Both the position numbers and the translations under genes were made by a program. 64,000 nucleotides of DNA from Odiellus spinosus (lineage: Eukaryota > Arthropoda > Arachnida > Opiliones > Phalangiidae): NCBI GenBank assembly GCA_963920705.1, contig OY987226.1, forward strand, positions 2,172,501 through 2,236,500, given 5' to 3'. The notes under the pieces were generated by a model. That model searched no databases and was not told the DNA's origin. It was given only the letters and a program-made list of their open reading frames with translations. Below, piece by piece: positions 1 through 11,713 of the stretch. Each line of letters begins with the position of its first letter. Position 1 is the first letter of the stretch.

Positions 1-302
1 CCAAAAAAGTCAGGGAATTTTAAGATATTTTAAAAAGTCAGGGAATTTAAAGATCTTTCAAGAAGCCAGGAAATTGCAATCATTATCCGCGGAAAAGATT
101 CTCAGCTGACCGTGTCAGTTGTATAGATTACAACAAAGATACGCCTGCAACAAAGTTTGGCGAACGCGATTATATAAAAAATAAAAGGTTAAAAATTGGG
201 TAGTATTAGCCGAAAACGGTCAGGGAAAATCGTTGGAAAAGGTCAGGGAAAACCCTGCAAAAATCAGGGAATTTGAATCTGAAAAAATTGTGGCAACCCT
301 GT
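1..302. repeat. Dispersed AT-rich element with GTCAGGGAA sub-repeats (copy 1)
   Basis: The motif GTCAGGGAATTT and close variants (GTCAGGGAAAAT, AATCAGGGAATTT) recur through this stretch, which ends in GTGGCAACCCTGTG. Most of it recurs almost unchanged at about 10,891-11,178, including the unique middle part with TATCCGCGGAAAAG. The same ending closes a shorter element at 50,638-50,788 that has clear terminal inverted repeats, so this is probably the right part of a MITE whose left end lies outside the window or is lost. There is no coding potential. Confidence 0.7.
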
Positions 303-780
303 GATAGTGCTGTCATTAATGCTTGATTGGTCTCATTTTTCCCTTTACTGTAATTCAAAGCCCTAAAAGTTTTGATAACTGCTTAGTCGTAATTTGGGAT
401 AATGAAATTCCAAAAAAGTTCTAGTTCATTAGTAAAAATTATAAACAAATCTTATTTTTCCAAACCATTTTATCATAAAGACTTCAGCTTATCTGGGATT
501 CAAATAGAAGTTGTAAAGACGCGGTAACTTAGACATTAGGACATTCAGTAACAAATGATCGCGAGTTTCTACCCAATTCTTGTAGTATTATTTAAAATTT
601 TAAAGGTTAACACGGTGTTAAATTAGAAATATGAATAGGCCGAAATTTTGGCCACTCCCTCTCCTGAAAATGAAAATTTTTCTCGAAAAGAAACAGAGTA
701 AAAAGCAAATTTAAAATCCTCTTTACGAGAAAACTGTTGAATTTTTTGGAGTGTAATTTTTTAAAGCCTCTTTTTAGAAC
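303..780. other. AT-rich sequence, nothing recognised
   Basis: Only short chance open frames are present. I see no splice-consistent exon, RNA gene or repeat that I could match elsewhere in the window. Confidence 0.5.
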
Positions 781-905
781 ATTTAAGCACGGCCCGCCTA
801 ATTCCAACACTCTCTCCCGACTCTAAAATATCGAGGAAGAGTCCAAATCACTCGAGCAAGACAGGGGTGTTAACTTTTTTGTCTATTTTTAAGTGATGGG
901 CTATG
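781..905 (+). repeat. Dispersed 125-bp repeat (copy A)
   Basis: The segment running from CGGCCCGCCTAATTCCAAC through GGAAGAGTCCAAATCACTCG to AAGTGATGGGCTATG is found inverted at about 2,840-2,960 and, shortened, at about 6,226-6,318. It looks like one end of a non-autonomous transposon. I could not define its boundaries. Confidence 0.65.
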
Positions 906-1641
906 ACGTATACCTGAACCTTTGCTGATAGTTGTTTACTTTTATGGAAATGAAATAATAGACTTCTGAATATACCCATTTTGCCACGTGCCACCCACCC
1001 TTTAATTTAATATTTAAAAATATATATTTCAAAGGAATGATTTTTTTCACACCCCCTTTAAAGTTTTGCTCTTTAAAGTTCATTCATTAGACTCGGGCGA
1101 ATATGAGTCTTAACTTAGTAAAGGGGAAAGTTTCCCGCGGCTGAAGTTATTAAGGAACTTGTAGATAAACAAAGATTCGTTTCAAAGCTTTTTTATCCAA
1201 CAAGGCAAGTTTAAAAAAAAAAAAAAAGTTTATATATATTTATATATATATATAAGAAAATAGTTTTTCTGGTGTAGCAAAGTGTCGTCTACGAGAATTT
1301 GGCGCCAACTTTTTATTTTGGAAAGAAAAAAAAAAAGAAAACACGATTTCTTTCCTTTAACGTTTTAATAGAAAAAGATTTCGCGTTTGAATCAGACGCT
1401 TTAATCTTAAACCACCCTTCTTTGGAATTTAAACATTTTTAGCCTAGTAGGAACTAGGAAAAAAAAATGTTTCTATATACATTTAAAAGCAGAAATATTG
1501 TTTGTTTTGTGGCGCCATCTTTGGTAAGGTTTAAATACGATGTGTTTGGGTGTTGGAGTGATATTAATGTTACTTAATATTTTCTTGTAAAATTAAATGA
1601 CGAATTTAATCTGTAACATCTGCAAGAAGGTTTACTTTTTA
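906..1641. other. AT-rich gene-free stretch with simple repeats
   Basis: It holds an A-run near 1,213-1,226, a TA/TATATA tract at about 1,229-1,253, and A-rich runs near 1,326-1,340. No coding or RNA feature was recognised. Confidence 0.5.
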
Positions 1642-2105
1642 ATTGGATGGTTAAGAACCAATTATATACGTTTTGATCGAATTTGCTATCTCATTGGATG
1701 ATTAAGAACCAATTATATACGTTTTGATTGAATTTACCATCTAATTGGATCATTAAGAACCAATTATATACGTTTTGATCGAATTTGCTATCTCATTGGA
1801 TGGTTAAGAACCAATTATATACGTTTTGACTGAATTTACAATCTCATTGGATCATTAAGAAGCAATTATATACGTTTTGATCGAATTTGCTATCTCGTTG
1901 GATGGTTAAGAACCAATCGTTTACGTTTTGATTGAATTTACCATCTAATTGGATCATTAAGAACCAATTATATACGTTTTGATCGAATTTACAATCTCAT
2001 TGGATGATTAAGAACCAATTATATGCGTTTTGACTGAATTTGCTATCTCATTGGATGATTAAGAACCAATCGTTTACGTTTTGACTGAATTTACCATCTC
2101 AATGG
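1642..2105. repeat. 51-bp tandem repeat, about nine copies
   Basis: Successive units start at 1,642, 1,693, 1,744 and 1,795, an exact 51-bp period. Each unit has the form ATTGGATNNTTAAGAACCAAT followed by TATACGTTTTGATYGAATTT and a variable CTATCTC or CCATCTA link. ATTGG and CCAAT at the two ends of the first part form a small inverted repeat, so each unit shows a CCAAT-type box on both strands. A decayed unit may continue to about 2,165. Confidence 0.9.
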
Positions 2106-2839
2106 ATGATGAAAACGTGTCGATGGTAAATATACTTGTTCGTAGATTGGATGGTAAGGAACCAATGGTAATTCCGTCTTAATTTATATACCATCTGATT
2201 GAGTGTCTCGAATCAGAATCTGCCTTTACATAACGTGATAGACATTTGGTACTATTTTATATAGTGAGAAACCGTTAGGACATGAAAAAAAAATATGTCA
2301 GTTACTTGTTTGACAGACTATAAGATCGAACTCGTAAGCTATCCGTGGTAAATGTGTCTTAAATGATTAGTGGAAATGAATACACGCGCGTCACCAAGTA
2401 GAGCGAGCAAGGGCTCGATTTGTTTGGGCGCGCGTCGCTTGGCGCCATCTCATTTCTTCGAAGGCGAAGGTAATTAAGAACACGAACCCGCACTTAAAGA
2501 AGATCGCGAGAAAATGTTCTAGCTTTTTTCCGTCCTAGATTTTAACTTAATTTTAATCTCGTTTTTTTTCTTTTGGCTTTTTTTTATCGGGCCGTTTAAC
2601 GTGGGCTAAACCATCTCATTCGTTCGGATCGGGGTGTAACCGAACCTTCGAAAAATAGCGCTACCTTTTATGATAAGTTTAACCTTCTTTTTAACGAGAC
2701 TTCTTAATTGTATTCGATAAATGTCATCCCCAATCGACGATTTATTCGAAGGATTTTTTGTTTTAACGAAAGGCACTGTTTTAATTGTACTACCAAAAGT
2801 CCACCATCAAAGTAAACTATCAGCAAAGGGATAGGTAGA
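2106..2839. other. Gene-free stretch
   Basis: There is a GC-richer pocket at about 2,385-2,480 (GCGCGCGTCGCTTGGCGCC) but no open frame, splice pattern or RNA gene that I can support. Confidence 0.5.
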
Positions 2840-2960
2840 CATCATAGCCCATCACTTAAAAATAACCAAAAAAGTCATCACCCCTGTCTGGCTCGAGTGA
2901 TTTGGACTCTTCCTCGATATTTTGAGTCGGGAGAGAGTGATGGAATTTAGGAGGGCTGTG
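2840..2960 (-). repeat. Dispersed 125-bp repeat (copy B, inverted)
   Basis: The reverse complement matches 781-905 almost base for base over AAATATCGAGGAAGAGTCC and its surroundings. It lies about 1.9 kb from copy A in opposite orientation. Confidence 0.65.
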
Positions 2961-3207
2961 TCCCTCCCAACTCCTGAATTTCTCCACATAGTGGCGCTTC
3001 CAATACACCACTTTGCTCTTCCACTGTGCGCATGCCCGCGTTCGAAACGCTTACTAGTGGCGAAAAAAAAAACGTTCACTTGGTGAGGCGCGCGTAGTAT
3101 CCCGCGTATTACCCCATGCAGATTTTTTTCCCTGCAATTTTCACCAAGTGAAAGTTCGCCCTATGCCGCTATGGCGCCATATGGGATTTTATTCATTCAA
3201 GTTAAAC

Positions 3208-3544
3208 CAGAAGCCGATGAAACCCTCCTTTGAAGTCTACTACTCCAATGTTCCATATAGCGCTCCTCTCTGTATGGGTAAAATTCACAATTTTACGAGT
3301 TATAAGGGGTCCTACTTCATCCCCCCTGTCTACGGAAAATTGGAAATTCTCTCTCTCCACAAACGACGACGTTTTTTGGACGAACTCCAAGGCTGCTAGA
3401 GATATTCGCTCGACGAGCTCCCGCTCCGAAAACATCTACCGTTAGGAGGCGTACGAATCGCTCCTTTTGAGAATAACCCATACAGAGAGGGGTAGACAAG
3501 ACCCGGGAGTAATAGACTTCTAAGGAGGCTTTCATCGGTTTCTG
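3208..3544 (+). mobile_element. 337-bp MITE, family 1, copy a
   Basis: It begins CAGAAGCCGATGAAACCCTC and ends with the inverted form. The imperfect inverted repeats continue to about 85 bp from each end, both containing CTCTCTGTATGGGT. The flanks are GTTAAAC before and GTTAGAC after, a 7-bp target duplication with one change. Five more copies of 337-338 bp occur in the window (5,526; 10,128; 49,286; 59,428; 60,488). Open frames of 60-80 codons inside it also occur in the other copies and are not genes. Confidence 0.93.
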
Positions 3545-3975
3545 GTTAGACCCAGGTGTGTGTAAAATAAAGCGCGAAATTACGGAAAAGCATTTTCTTT
3601 TTAAGCTCGAAGTACAATTTTTAACCTAATTATCGTATCGTGTATATATTACCTTGTCGATAACTTAACTTCTTTTAAAAACGTTTTATAATCTTTGTGA
3701 AATCTCTTTGGAAATTTCGCAATCGTACGGGCCTTCCCTTGTCAAAAAATCAAAATAAAGAAATTTCAAACAGCCTAGACCTTTCGTTCAAAATACGTCC
3801 TCATTTTCCATATGAAAAACGAATAAGAAAATCTTGGGGGAATTAGGTAAAGGGATCACAGAATTTTTCAGTGTTTTGATTAAGTTGGCTTTGCTACTAC
3901 TCAAACCTTGCCCAAATTGGACAGTAACTGATCAACTGGCAATCCTGAATGTTTGAGGCTCTGGGCTAACAAGCT

Positions 3976-4275
3976 CTACTGTCAGTTGGGTACCCTCTAC
4001 TGTCCGTCGGTGACAACCTCTAATGTCAATCGGTGACAATCTCAACTGCCAGGTGGTGACAACCTCTTCTGTTAGTCGGTGAAAACCTCTATTGTCAGTC
4101 GGTGACAACCTTTATGATAACATCTTCTGTCAGTCTATGACAACCTCTACTGTCAGTCTATGACAACCTCTACTGTCAGTCTATGACAACCTCTACTGTC
4201 AGTCTATGACAACCTCTACTGTCAGTCTATGACAACCTCTACTGTCAGTCTATGACAACCTCTATTGTCAGTCTT
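3976..4275. repeat. 23-bp tandem repeat
   Basis: The unit is GTCAGTCTATGACAACCTC plus TACT. Six near-identical units lie at the right end. More diverged units to the left have CGG instead of CTA in the middle (GTCAGTCGGTGACAACC). The gradient from diverged to uniform copies suggests recent expansion of the right side. Confidence 0.9.
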
Positions 4276-4716
4276 TAACTCCCTCTTATAATTCCTCCAA
4301 TCTCACTCGATTCTTGTTTCATTTTTTGGCAAAGAAACCCAATTTCATTAGATGTCGTAGTAATAATAAGGTGGGTAGTTTCCCACCCTATCTTCCCATG
4401 TACCGTATTCGAGGTCTATACTAGACGCCATCATCCCTCGCTGGTGTCTCTTATCTACAAACCACCATCATCGTGGTCGTTGTTGGAGTTCCTCCAAGAG
4501 ACGGAATAATCACAATTCCTTCTCGTTCAATGGGAAAAGAAAAAAATCTTTCTAACCATTCCATTCATGATTAGACACTCGCTGTTGTTACGCCTGTATT
4601 TGTAGCGCTAAGGGTTTACGTATATTGGAATTAAAGGTGGACAGACGGCGAATTTTAATTAGCGATTCCATTATTCATATTTGCTTTGCCTAATCCACCA
4701 GCGAAAAAAAATTACG

Positions 4717-4983
4717 AACAAATATTAAACTAGAAATAAATTTAAAACTTACCATCAAAATAGGCTTAGCAGGATTCATTCAGATCAGCTGATTTCCTCG
4801 CGTATAAGGTCGTAGCGACCAATCGAACGCGATTGTAAGTCTCGTGTAGATCTCGCGTGAACGATATGCCTTGCCTTATTGGTGGCTAGACCTTACACGG
4901 AGGCGATTCAGCTGATCGCCATGAATCCCGCTAAGCCTATTTTCTGGGTAAGTTTTAAATTTATTTCTAGTTTAATATTTGTT
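4717..4983. mobile_element. Fold-back element with about 70-bp arms
   Basis: The left arm runs from ACAAATATTAAACTAG through AATAGGCTTAGC to CAGATCAGCTGA. The right arm is its reverse complement, TCAGCTGATCGCC through GCTAAGCCTATTTT to CTAGTTTAATATTTG, with few mismatches. About 115 bp separate the arms. This is a MITE-like hairpin element with no open reading frame. Confidence 0.85.
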
Positions 4984-5525
4984 TTGTAAACTTTTTATCG
5001 GTAGATTAGGATTATTTAAACGATAAGGAATCGATTAAAAATCACTCGTTATTAGGTTGCATTCTCCCTTTAAAATCGTAGTGAAAATATTTGAAAAATT
5101 ATAATAAAAAGAAGAAGAAGAAAAAAAAAAAAATGGCTCTAGGCATTTTTTAGTATACGTTTTTTTTTTAATATTCAAAATGTGGGTTCCTCTATATGAT
5201 TCTTGTGGCCCGTCTTTTAGTTTTTATTTTTTTGATACATTATTTTTCGCGATCTCCCATTCTGATAAGCGTTTCTTCAGGGGATTATGAAATTTTTCTA
5301 CATTACTATTGAATGTAAAACGGCTTTCATTCAAGTTTATTCCATTTTTTTTATATATATATATTTACTATACATATACTGGTTTATTGATAAGATTTTT
5401 TAACATAGAACTCTTATCAAAGGTCTATCACTTTATTAAATAAAAGTAAACAACGCCTTGTAGCTTAATACTATCAGTAAAGGTCCGTGTAAATGTACCA
5501 CCAGATTCTGCAGAATAGTCCTGGT
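4984..5525. other. AT-rich stretch with a dispersed short motif
   Basis: A segment at about 5,018-5,075 (AACGATAAGGAATCG, then TTAGGTTGCATTCTCCCTTT) recurs at about 50,123-50,176. A-rich and TA-rich simple tracts follow. No gene was recognised. Confidence 0.5.
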
Positions 5526-5863
5526 CAGAAGCCGATGAAACCCTCCTTTGAAGTCTATTACTCCCGGGTCTTGTCTACCCCTCTGTGTATGGGTAATTCT
5601 CAAAAGACGCGATTCGTACGCCTCCTAACGGTAGATATTTTCGGAGCTGGAGTTCGTCGAGCGAATATCTCTAGCAGCCTTGGAGTTCGTCCAAAAAAAC
5701 GTCGTCGTTTGTGGCGAGAGAGAATTTCCAATTTTCCGTAGACAGGGGGGATGAAGTAGGACCCCTTCTAACTCGTAAAATTGGGAATTTTACCCATACA
5801 GAGAGGAGCGCCATATGGAACATTGGAGTAGTAGACTTCAAAGGAGGATTTCATCGGCTTCTG
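5526..5863 (-). mobile_element. 338-bp MITE, family 1, copy b
   Basis: It lies in the opposite orientation to copy a, so the CCCGGGTCTTG side comes first. It starts CAGAAGCC and ends GGCTTCTG and is flanked on both sides by TCCTGGT (TCCTGGTC if the shared C is counted). An inverted paralogue of the host sequence at about 6,108-6,130 reads, as reverse complement, GAATAGTCCTGGTCGATTT without the insert. It serves as an empty-site copy and supports the duplication. Confidence 0.95.
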
Positions 5864-7078
5864 TCCTGGTCGATTTCCAAAACCGGAAGTCTAGAGACCC
5901 TCGCGAAAATTTTGGCGGGGAAAACTTTTGTCACGTGATCGTCGCCATCTTTTTGTAGTGTCAAATTTTCGTCTGCTCTAGTGATCTGTTCTTGTGGAGA
6001 GAGACAGACTAACAACTTGAATTTGGTTTGTGGGAAATAAAATTAGAAATAGTCTGGCAGCCTGTTACTACAAAAATATGGCGGCGTGGCTATGAGACAA
6101 GCGCCCATTTCCGGCAAATCGACCAGGACTATTCGAGACATTCTAGCGGCCGTAGACGCCGTGTAAATAGTGAAATCAGAAGCGCCACTCTTTGGAGACA
6201 TTACGGAGGGAAAACAATATTGACAAGCGCGGCCCGCCTAAATTCCAACACTCTCTCTTGACTGAAAATATCCAGGAAGAGTCCAAATCACTCGAGGCAG
6301 ACAGGGGTGATGACTTTATTGCCTAGAATTCGAAATTGAAGAGGAACTTGCAGGGGAACACTATTTACGCGCCGATCTGTTTTTAAAGATGTCCCTATTG
6401 TAGTTCCCATTCTGATCGAGACTAGCAACGGGTGTAATACGTGGATAGGTACAAGAGAGCGAGAGATAGAGAGAGGCGCCATCTATCGCGATAATCCACC
6501 ATTATATTTGTACCCCAATGGCCGTAGCTCCTGGATCAGTTGGGTTTAAGAGTATGCAAATTTCGTCATTTAGTCTTAGTGGCGCCAACATTTAGACGTT
6601 TTAGCCTCTACGTTTTTAAACGTCAAAATTTAAAAGATTTAAAACGCTTAAAATTTTCCCCAAAACTCGTAAAATAACGGAAAACCCTGGCTTGAGCAAA
6701 AAAACGTCCATTACGAAAAACGCTATTGACCTAGAAACATTTTTCATTATTATCGTGGCATGCCTGGCTCATTTAGAAACTGAAAAGCCGCGGCGTTAAT
6801 GGAAGTTTCATTGGGAAGAATTTAGAAAAAAAAAATTCATTCATTCTTGGTTACAACGCGAGAGGGGGCTGCCATTCTCAATTTTTAAAATTAAGTTTCC
6901 GCCAAGGAGGATTAATTTTCAGAAGTGAAGAACTGTTAATTCACTATTTCACTTTTTAAAAATAGAATAATTAAAGTATGTCATTAATTAGTTGTTTAAA
7001 CGAATTTTAACTGAAAAAGTTAACAAATTATTAATTACTACTTTATGAAGCCTACTTAATTTAATTACTGCTAACCAG
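5864..7078. other. Gene-free stretch with a partial dispersed repeat
   Basis: About 6,226-6,318 is a shortened copy of the 125-bp repeat seen at 781-905. About 6,108-6,130 is the inverted empty-site paralogue of the host of MITE copy b. The GC-richer part at 6,060-6,200 has an open frame of 77 codons but no supporting splice or start context, and I do not call a gene. Confidence 0.5.
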
Positions 7079-7458
7079 AGCCGCGTTCATACTAGGCCTG
7101 GAGTCGTGTGAACGGGAAATGATCTATTTTCGAATCATTCGCTACGTTCACACTTAACACTTTGAAATCGTTTTCAAACCGTTTCGAATGTTCAAATCGA
7201 CTTTTAAAGATATTAATTTTGTTCCTCGATCAAAGGTCTACACGGGTGACCCCAAAATTTTATAATTTGACCTTTCGAAAACGGTTAAAAACGGTTTCAA
7301 AGTCTGTAGTGTGAACACAGCTAATTTGAAGCTAGGATAAATCGATTTATAACGATATTGCGTGAACACATGACGCTTAAAAGGATTCCTAGCGATTTAA
7401 ATATCGGTTTGATTTTACCGTTTCAAATCGATTAAGAAATGCTAGTGTGACCGTAGCT
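7079..7458 (+). mobile_element. MITE family 2 (AATCGATTT-rich), copy 1
   Basis: The ends are AGCCGCGTTCATACTAGGCC and, on the other side, the inverted form of AGCTACGGTCACACTAGC. These make an imperfect inverted repeat AGCYRCGKTCAYACTAG. The interior repeats AATCGATTT and its relatives. Related copies lie at 9,338, 10,543, 14,435-14,856 and 16,226. Confidence 0.8.
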
Positions 7459-9337
7459 TAAATTGTCAAAAATTGTTCGATTTTTGTATTTCCAAAGCCA
7501 TTTTGAAAGTGTTAAAGTTTCGCTTTGAATCTTTATTTTACGTTAACCTTGATTATTTGTATCAAATATTAATAATAACCATGTTTTTTCTCTTTTCAAT
7601 CTAGTACGTCGTTCGATATCGTAGAGGCATTTTTGAGAATGACTAAGTCTGTCTGGCTTTCCAATGAATGAAAACGTTTTTATCAGAGCCTGCCTGGACA
7701 GCTGTTGTCGTCTATACGAAGCTGACACTCCAATATCCCGCAGTCAAAGAATTTCCAAGCCCACCAATCGATAGTCTTCTCTACACCCACACAAAGTTCT
7801 TTCATACTCCATTCAGGTAAGCCCCCGTATTGCTTCTACTCTTACTAAGCCTTGGCTTTTCAATTTTCACTTTGTACAACCATATGATACGTAATACTGG
7901 GCCTTAATGCTCATGCGCGGTTTAGTAATTCCGGCCAAGTTATTCTGGCTAGTACATTTGCACTTTATATAGTACATTTTAAATTTTTGGCGCGTTATTT
8001 AGTACTTTTTCAATTTACTAGTAAGAAAAATCCTTTTTGAATTTTCAAATCTTCAAACTAGGCCACATTTTCCCCAAAACTCATTACAAGTCACAAATTT
8101 CGGCAATTAACCCTAGACTAACGGTTGAAAATGAAAATACCCCACTCTTTTTAGACGAAAACGCGGAATAAAATGGTATCTTCACCATTCTGCGTTTAAT
8201 TATCATTTTATGGAAATATTTTTTATCCTAGATGGCGCTTGTTGTTAGGGTGCATCCTCCCTTTAAATAAATATCTTGGAAACATTTTAAAACTTAAATT
8301 TAACTTTTAGTCTCCTTGAAAGTTAAATTTTCTTGATAGTGAGAGTATATAAGACCGGAAGTAGCAATCGCAGAAGCGGAAGTGAGTGTAGGATTAGCTA
8401 GTATATACGTAAACTTAACTTACTCGGAGGGAAAGTTACTGAGACTTTATTTTTCTTCATCATGGCCCACCGGAAGTTCTCCCTTTAGCTTTTAGCCGCC
8501 ACTTCCTGCATCGGTATGTTTGCGTTTCTATATAAATACGTTTATTTTTTCTACGCTTTTTTTTTTCCCAACATCCTCTCGCCTTCGGAATCTCTCCTCT
8601 CTAGTGATTTCAATCAATTCTATATGGGCCTCACTTAGACCTGGGTCCTGGGCCAAGAAAAAAAATATTCTTGCATGAGAGATATAAGTCAAATTTGCAT
8701 TCTTACGCCATGGAAGACACTAAAAAATAGTACAGGCGTGTTAAAATATCCCTCCGCGGTAGCTTACTTACTAGTTTTGTCAATTAAATAACCCGAATTC
8801 AACCTGAAGTGTACCAAAATACATTTTTAATTTTAGTCTAGTTATTTCATTTGGTCTAATTGGTTGAATTCTGTTGGAATTTTCCAATTTGAACCTATTA
8901 AAGTTTTTCATGATTGTGTAATCCGATATCTTTGGTTTTTCTGTAGGAGCAAATTGAAATGAAAGTAAAACCGACGTCACGCGTATGTAAAGACTTCAGA
9001 CTCGTGATTAAATGTCGAATATGAATTTGACAAGGAGCTTAAAATGATGTGTATCTATCCCTTTAATGACGCTGACGTTGAGAGCATGATATGGCGATGT
9101 CATCGGCCCTGTCATATCAGCGCTCTATTATCCCACCCTCTAGCCCACTCCGCCAAGGCTTCAATTAGATAAAATTACGCAATTTTGTGTAGATTGTTTT
9201 CGACTGTTTAAGCCCTTGTATTTTCTCATATACGTCAACGCCTGCCTACTAATTTTTGGGGCTCGATCCTTTAAACGGATAGTTAGATATTTAAATTTTT
9301 AAAGTGAAGCTATCACGGATTCTTATAAAAACTCCAA
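7459..9337. other. Gene-free stretch
   Basis: A TATATAAG motif at 8,346-8,353 with GC-richer sequence behind it (ACCGGAAGTAGCAATCGCAG) could be a promoter. The first ATG behind it, at 8,462, opens only eight codons, so I do not call a gene. About 8,930-9,040 matches part of the element family at 57,287-57,502 (GACGTCACGCGTATGTAAA). Otherwise nothing was recognised. Confidence 0.4.
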
Positions 9338-9605
9338 AGCCCCGTTCATACTAGGCCTTGGAATCGATTTAAAGCGTTTCCCTAGAGTCGCGTGAACGGG
9401 AAACCGTCTTTTATCAAATCGATTTGATTGGATTTCTCGAAACTGCTTCGGGAACCAGTTTCGTACCGATTCGGCTGGTTTCAACAACCGATAGATGAAG
9501 AAGCTACGATAAATCGATTTATAAGGATAAAGAGTGAACGCGTGACGCTTAAAATGATTCTTGGCGATTTGAATACCGATTTAGAAATGCTAGTGTGATC
9601 GTAGC
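9338..9605 (+). mobile_element. MITE family 2, copy 2
   Basis: It starts AGCCCCGTTCATACTAGGCC and ends GCTAGTGTGATCGTAGC. It contains the CGAAACTGCTTCGGGAACCA segment shared with copies 3 and 4. Confidence 0.8.
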
Positions 9606-10127
9606 GAATAATCTATCCGTTTGAAAAGAAAAATTAAGAATTTTCACCTTTTGAAACCGTTAAAATCGATTTTGAAGTATGTAGTGTGAACACAGCTCAT
9701 ATCTTCAAACCTTTATTCTAATTCCATATTATAACAATCTCTTTGAAAGTATTTGCCATCGATACGTTTAACTGGTAACTGATGAGTCGCATGGCCTCGA
9801 AGATAATCTCTCTTGTGATTACTGATACTAATATAGATTATAGACACAAATGAATCTGGCATCATAATCTGTTAGGTTAGTGTTCTAAGACAGCGACCGA
9901 GTTGGGGGAGGGGGAGGGAACCAAATCCAGACTTTTTGTTACAATATCTCGAGTGGTTAAGGACTATTCAAGTTTCTGTTTTCATAACAATATTTTTAAA
10001 TTATTTTTTTATTCAGTTTTAACCAAAGTTGCGCGATATCACCTTGTCTAAATTATCAAGTGTTTACTGGCGAAGTTTAGACTAAGTGACGTTATCTCTA
10101 ATACAAAAACAGGAATTGATATCATAC

Positions 10128-10464
10128 CAGAAGCCGATCAAACCCTCCATTGAAGTCTACTACTCCAATGTTCCATATAGCGCTCCTCTCTGTATGGGTA
10201 AAATTCCCAATTTTACGAGTTAGAAGGGGTCCTACTTCATCCCCCCTGTCTACGGAAAATTGTAAATTCTCTCTCTCCACAAACGACGACGTTTTTTGGA
10301 CGAACTCCGAGGCTGCTAGAGATATTCGCTCGACGAGCTCCCGCTCCGAAAATATCTACCGTTAGGAGGCGTACGAATCGCGCTTTTTGAAACTAGCCCG
10401 TACAGAGAAGGGTAGACAAGACCCGGGAGTAATAGACTTCTAAGGAGAGTTTCATCGGCTTCTG
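10128..10464 (+). mobile_element. 337-bp MITE, family 1, copy c
   Basis: Same orientation as copy a. It starts CAGAAGCCGATCAAACCCTC and ends TTTCATCGGCTTCTG. A perfect 7-bp duplication, ATCATAC, lies directly outside both ends. Confidence 0.95.
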
Positions 10465-10542
10465 ATCATACTTCAATATTAAGAAGAGTTTTTACCATCT
10501 CAGATTCAACTCTGTTTACGGTAAGGTTTCGCGTGTGTGTTT

Positions 10543-10822
10543 AGCTACGGTCACACTAGCATTTCTAAATCGATTTGAAACTGTAAAATCAAACCGATAT
10601 CGTTTTAAGCTTATCACGCGTTATGTTTATAAATCGATTTGTCGTAGCTTCATCTATCGGTTGTTGAAACCAGCCGAATCGGTACGAAACTGGTTCCCGA
10701 AGCAGTTTCGAGAAATCCAATCAAAATCGATTCTAGAAAAGACGGTTTCCCTTTCACATGACACTAGGCGAAACGTTTTGAAGCCGTTTAAATCGATTCC
10801 AAGGCCTAGTATGAACGCGGGT
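10543..10822 (-). mobile_element. MITE family 2, copy 3 (inverted)
   Basis: It runs from AGCTACGGTCACACTAGC to GGCCTAGTATGAACGCGG, the reverse orientation of copies 1 and 2. A 123-codon open frame that crosses it reads repeat sequence and is not supported as a gene. Confidence 0.8.
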
Positions 10823-10890
10823 TGCGTGTTTGTTGCTCTTGACATGCGCAGTTCGAAATCGGAGCAATCGTTTTATCACTTAGGGGATCA

Positions 10891-11178
10891 TTTAAAGATA
10901 TTTTAAAAAGTCAGGGAATTTAAAGATCTTTCAAGAAGCCAGGAAATTACAATCATTATCCGCGGAAAAGATTCTCAGCTGACCGTGTCAGTTGTATAGA
11001 TTAGAACAAAGATACGCCTGCAACAAAGTTTGGCGAACGCGATTATATAAAAAATAAAAGGTTAAAAATTGGGTAGTATTAGCCGGAAACGGTCAGGGAA
11101 AATCGTTGGAAAAGGTCAGGGAAAAACCTGGAAAAGTCAGGGATCAATTTGAATTTGAAAAAATTGTCACAACCCTGT
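10891..11178. repeat. Dispersed GTCAGGGAA element (copy 2)
   Basis: Nearly identical to positions 15-300, including the unique AGAAGCCAGGAAATT and CCGCGGAAAAGATTC parts. It ends TTGTCACAACCCTGTTG, slightly changed from the GTGGCAACCCTGTG end of copy 1. Confidence 0.75.
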
Positions 11179-11713
11179 TGAAAAAACTTAAATCTTTAAA
11201 ATAGTACCAGTCTGTTCCTTGAAAAATTAATGGCAAGTTTGAAAGTGCTTCTTAGAAAAGAGAGTTTTTTAAGGATCTTAAATCAGCGCTGCTTAAACAT
11301 TTCAACAGAAATCAATTTTGCCCCCTGCTTTTTATTAAAGGTTTTCCAAAGATAAGCTAGGAAAAAACCAAATCGAAAAGGCGTTTTTTATTTAAGATTA
11401 AAATGAAAAAAAAAAAAAAAAATCTTTAGGTCTCGTGGCAGGGACGCCTCTTCTTGCAATTTTCAAAACCAATGCTTATATATGTACTCACTCGATGCCT
11501 GTCTCCTTAGGAGGATTCTTTACCAAGGAGTATTCATAAAAGTGGAGGCGTTATTTTAAAGAAATTTATACAGTTATTAAGGATATTAGCAAAAACCCGT
11601 GCAGCTCAAAATTCATGAATAGATTCAATAGAAAAGCATTTTCTTTTTTTAATTCTTTATTCGACAAAATTGGAAACTAATTTCAGATTTATTTTGCAGA
11701 ATGTTCTAAAGTT
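11179..11713. other. AT-rich sequence, nothing recognised
   Basis: It contains an A-run at about 11,405-11,421 and no gene or RNA that I can support. Confidence 0.5.

Noticed and set aside
3148-3535. Open frames of 71-83 codons in the 337-bp element, also near 5,493, 10,150, 49,295, 59,395 and 60,673
   Set aside because: They lie within MITE copies and merely repeat with them.
8346-8500. TATATAAG and the downstream ATG as a gene start
   Set aside because: The ATG at 8,462 opens only eight codons and no donor-consistent exon follows.
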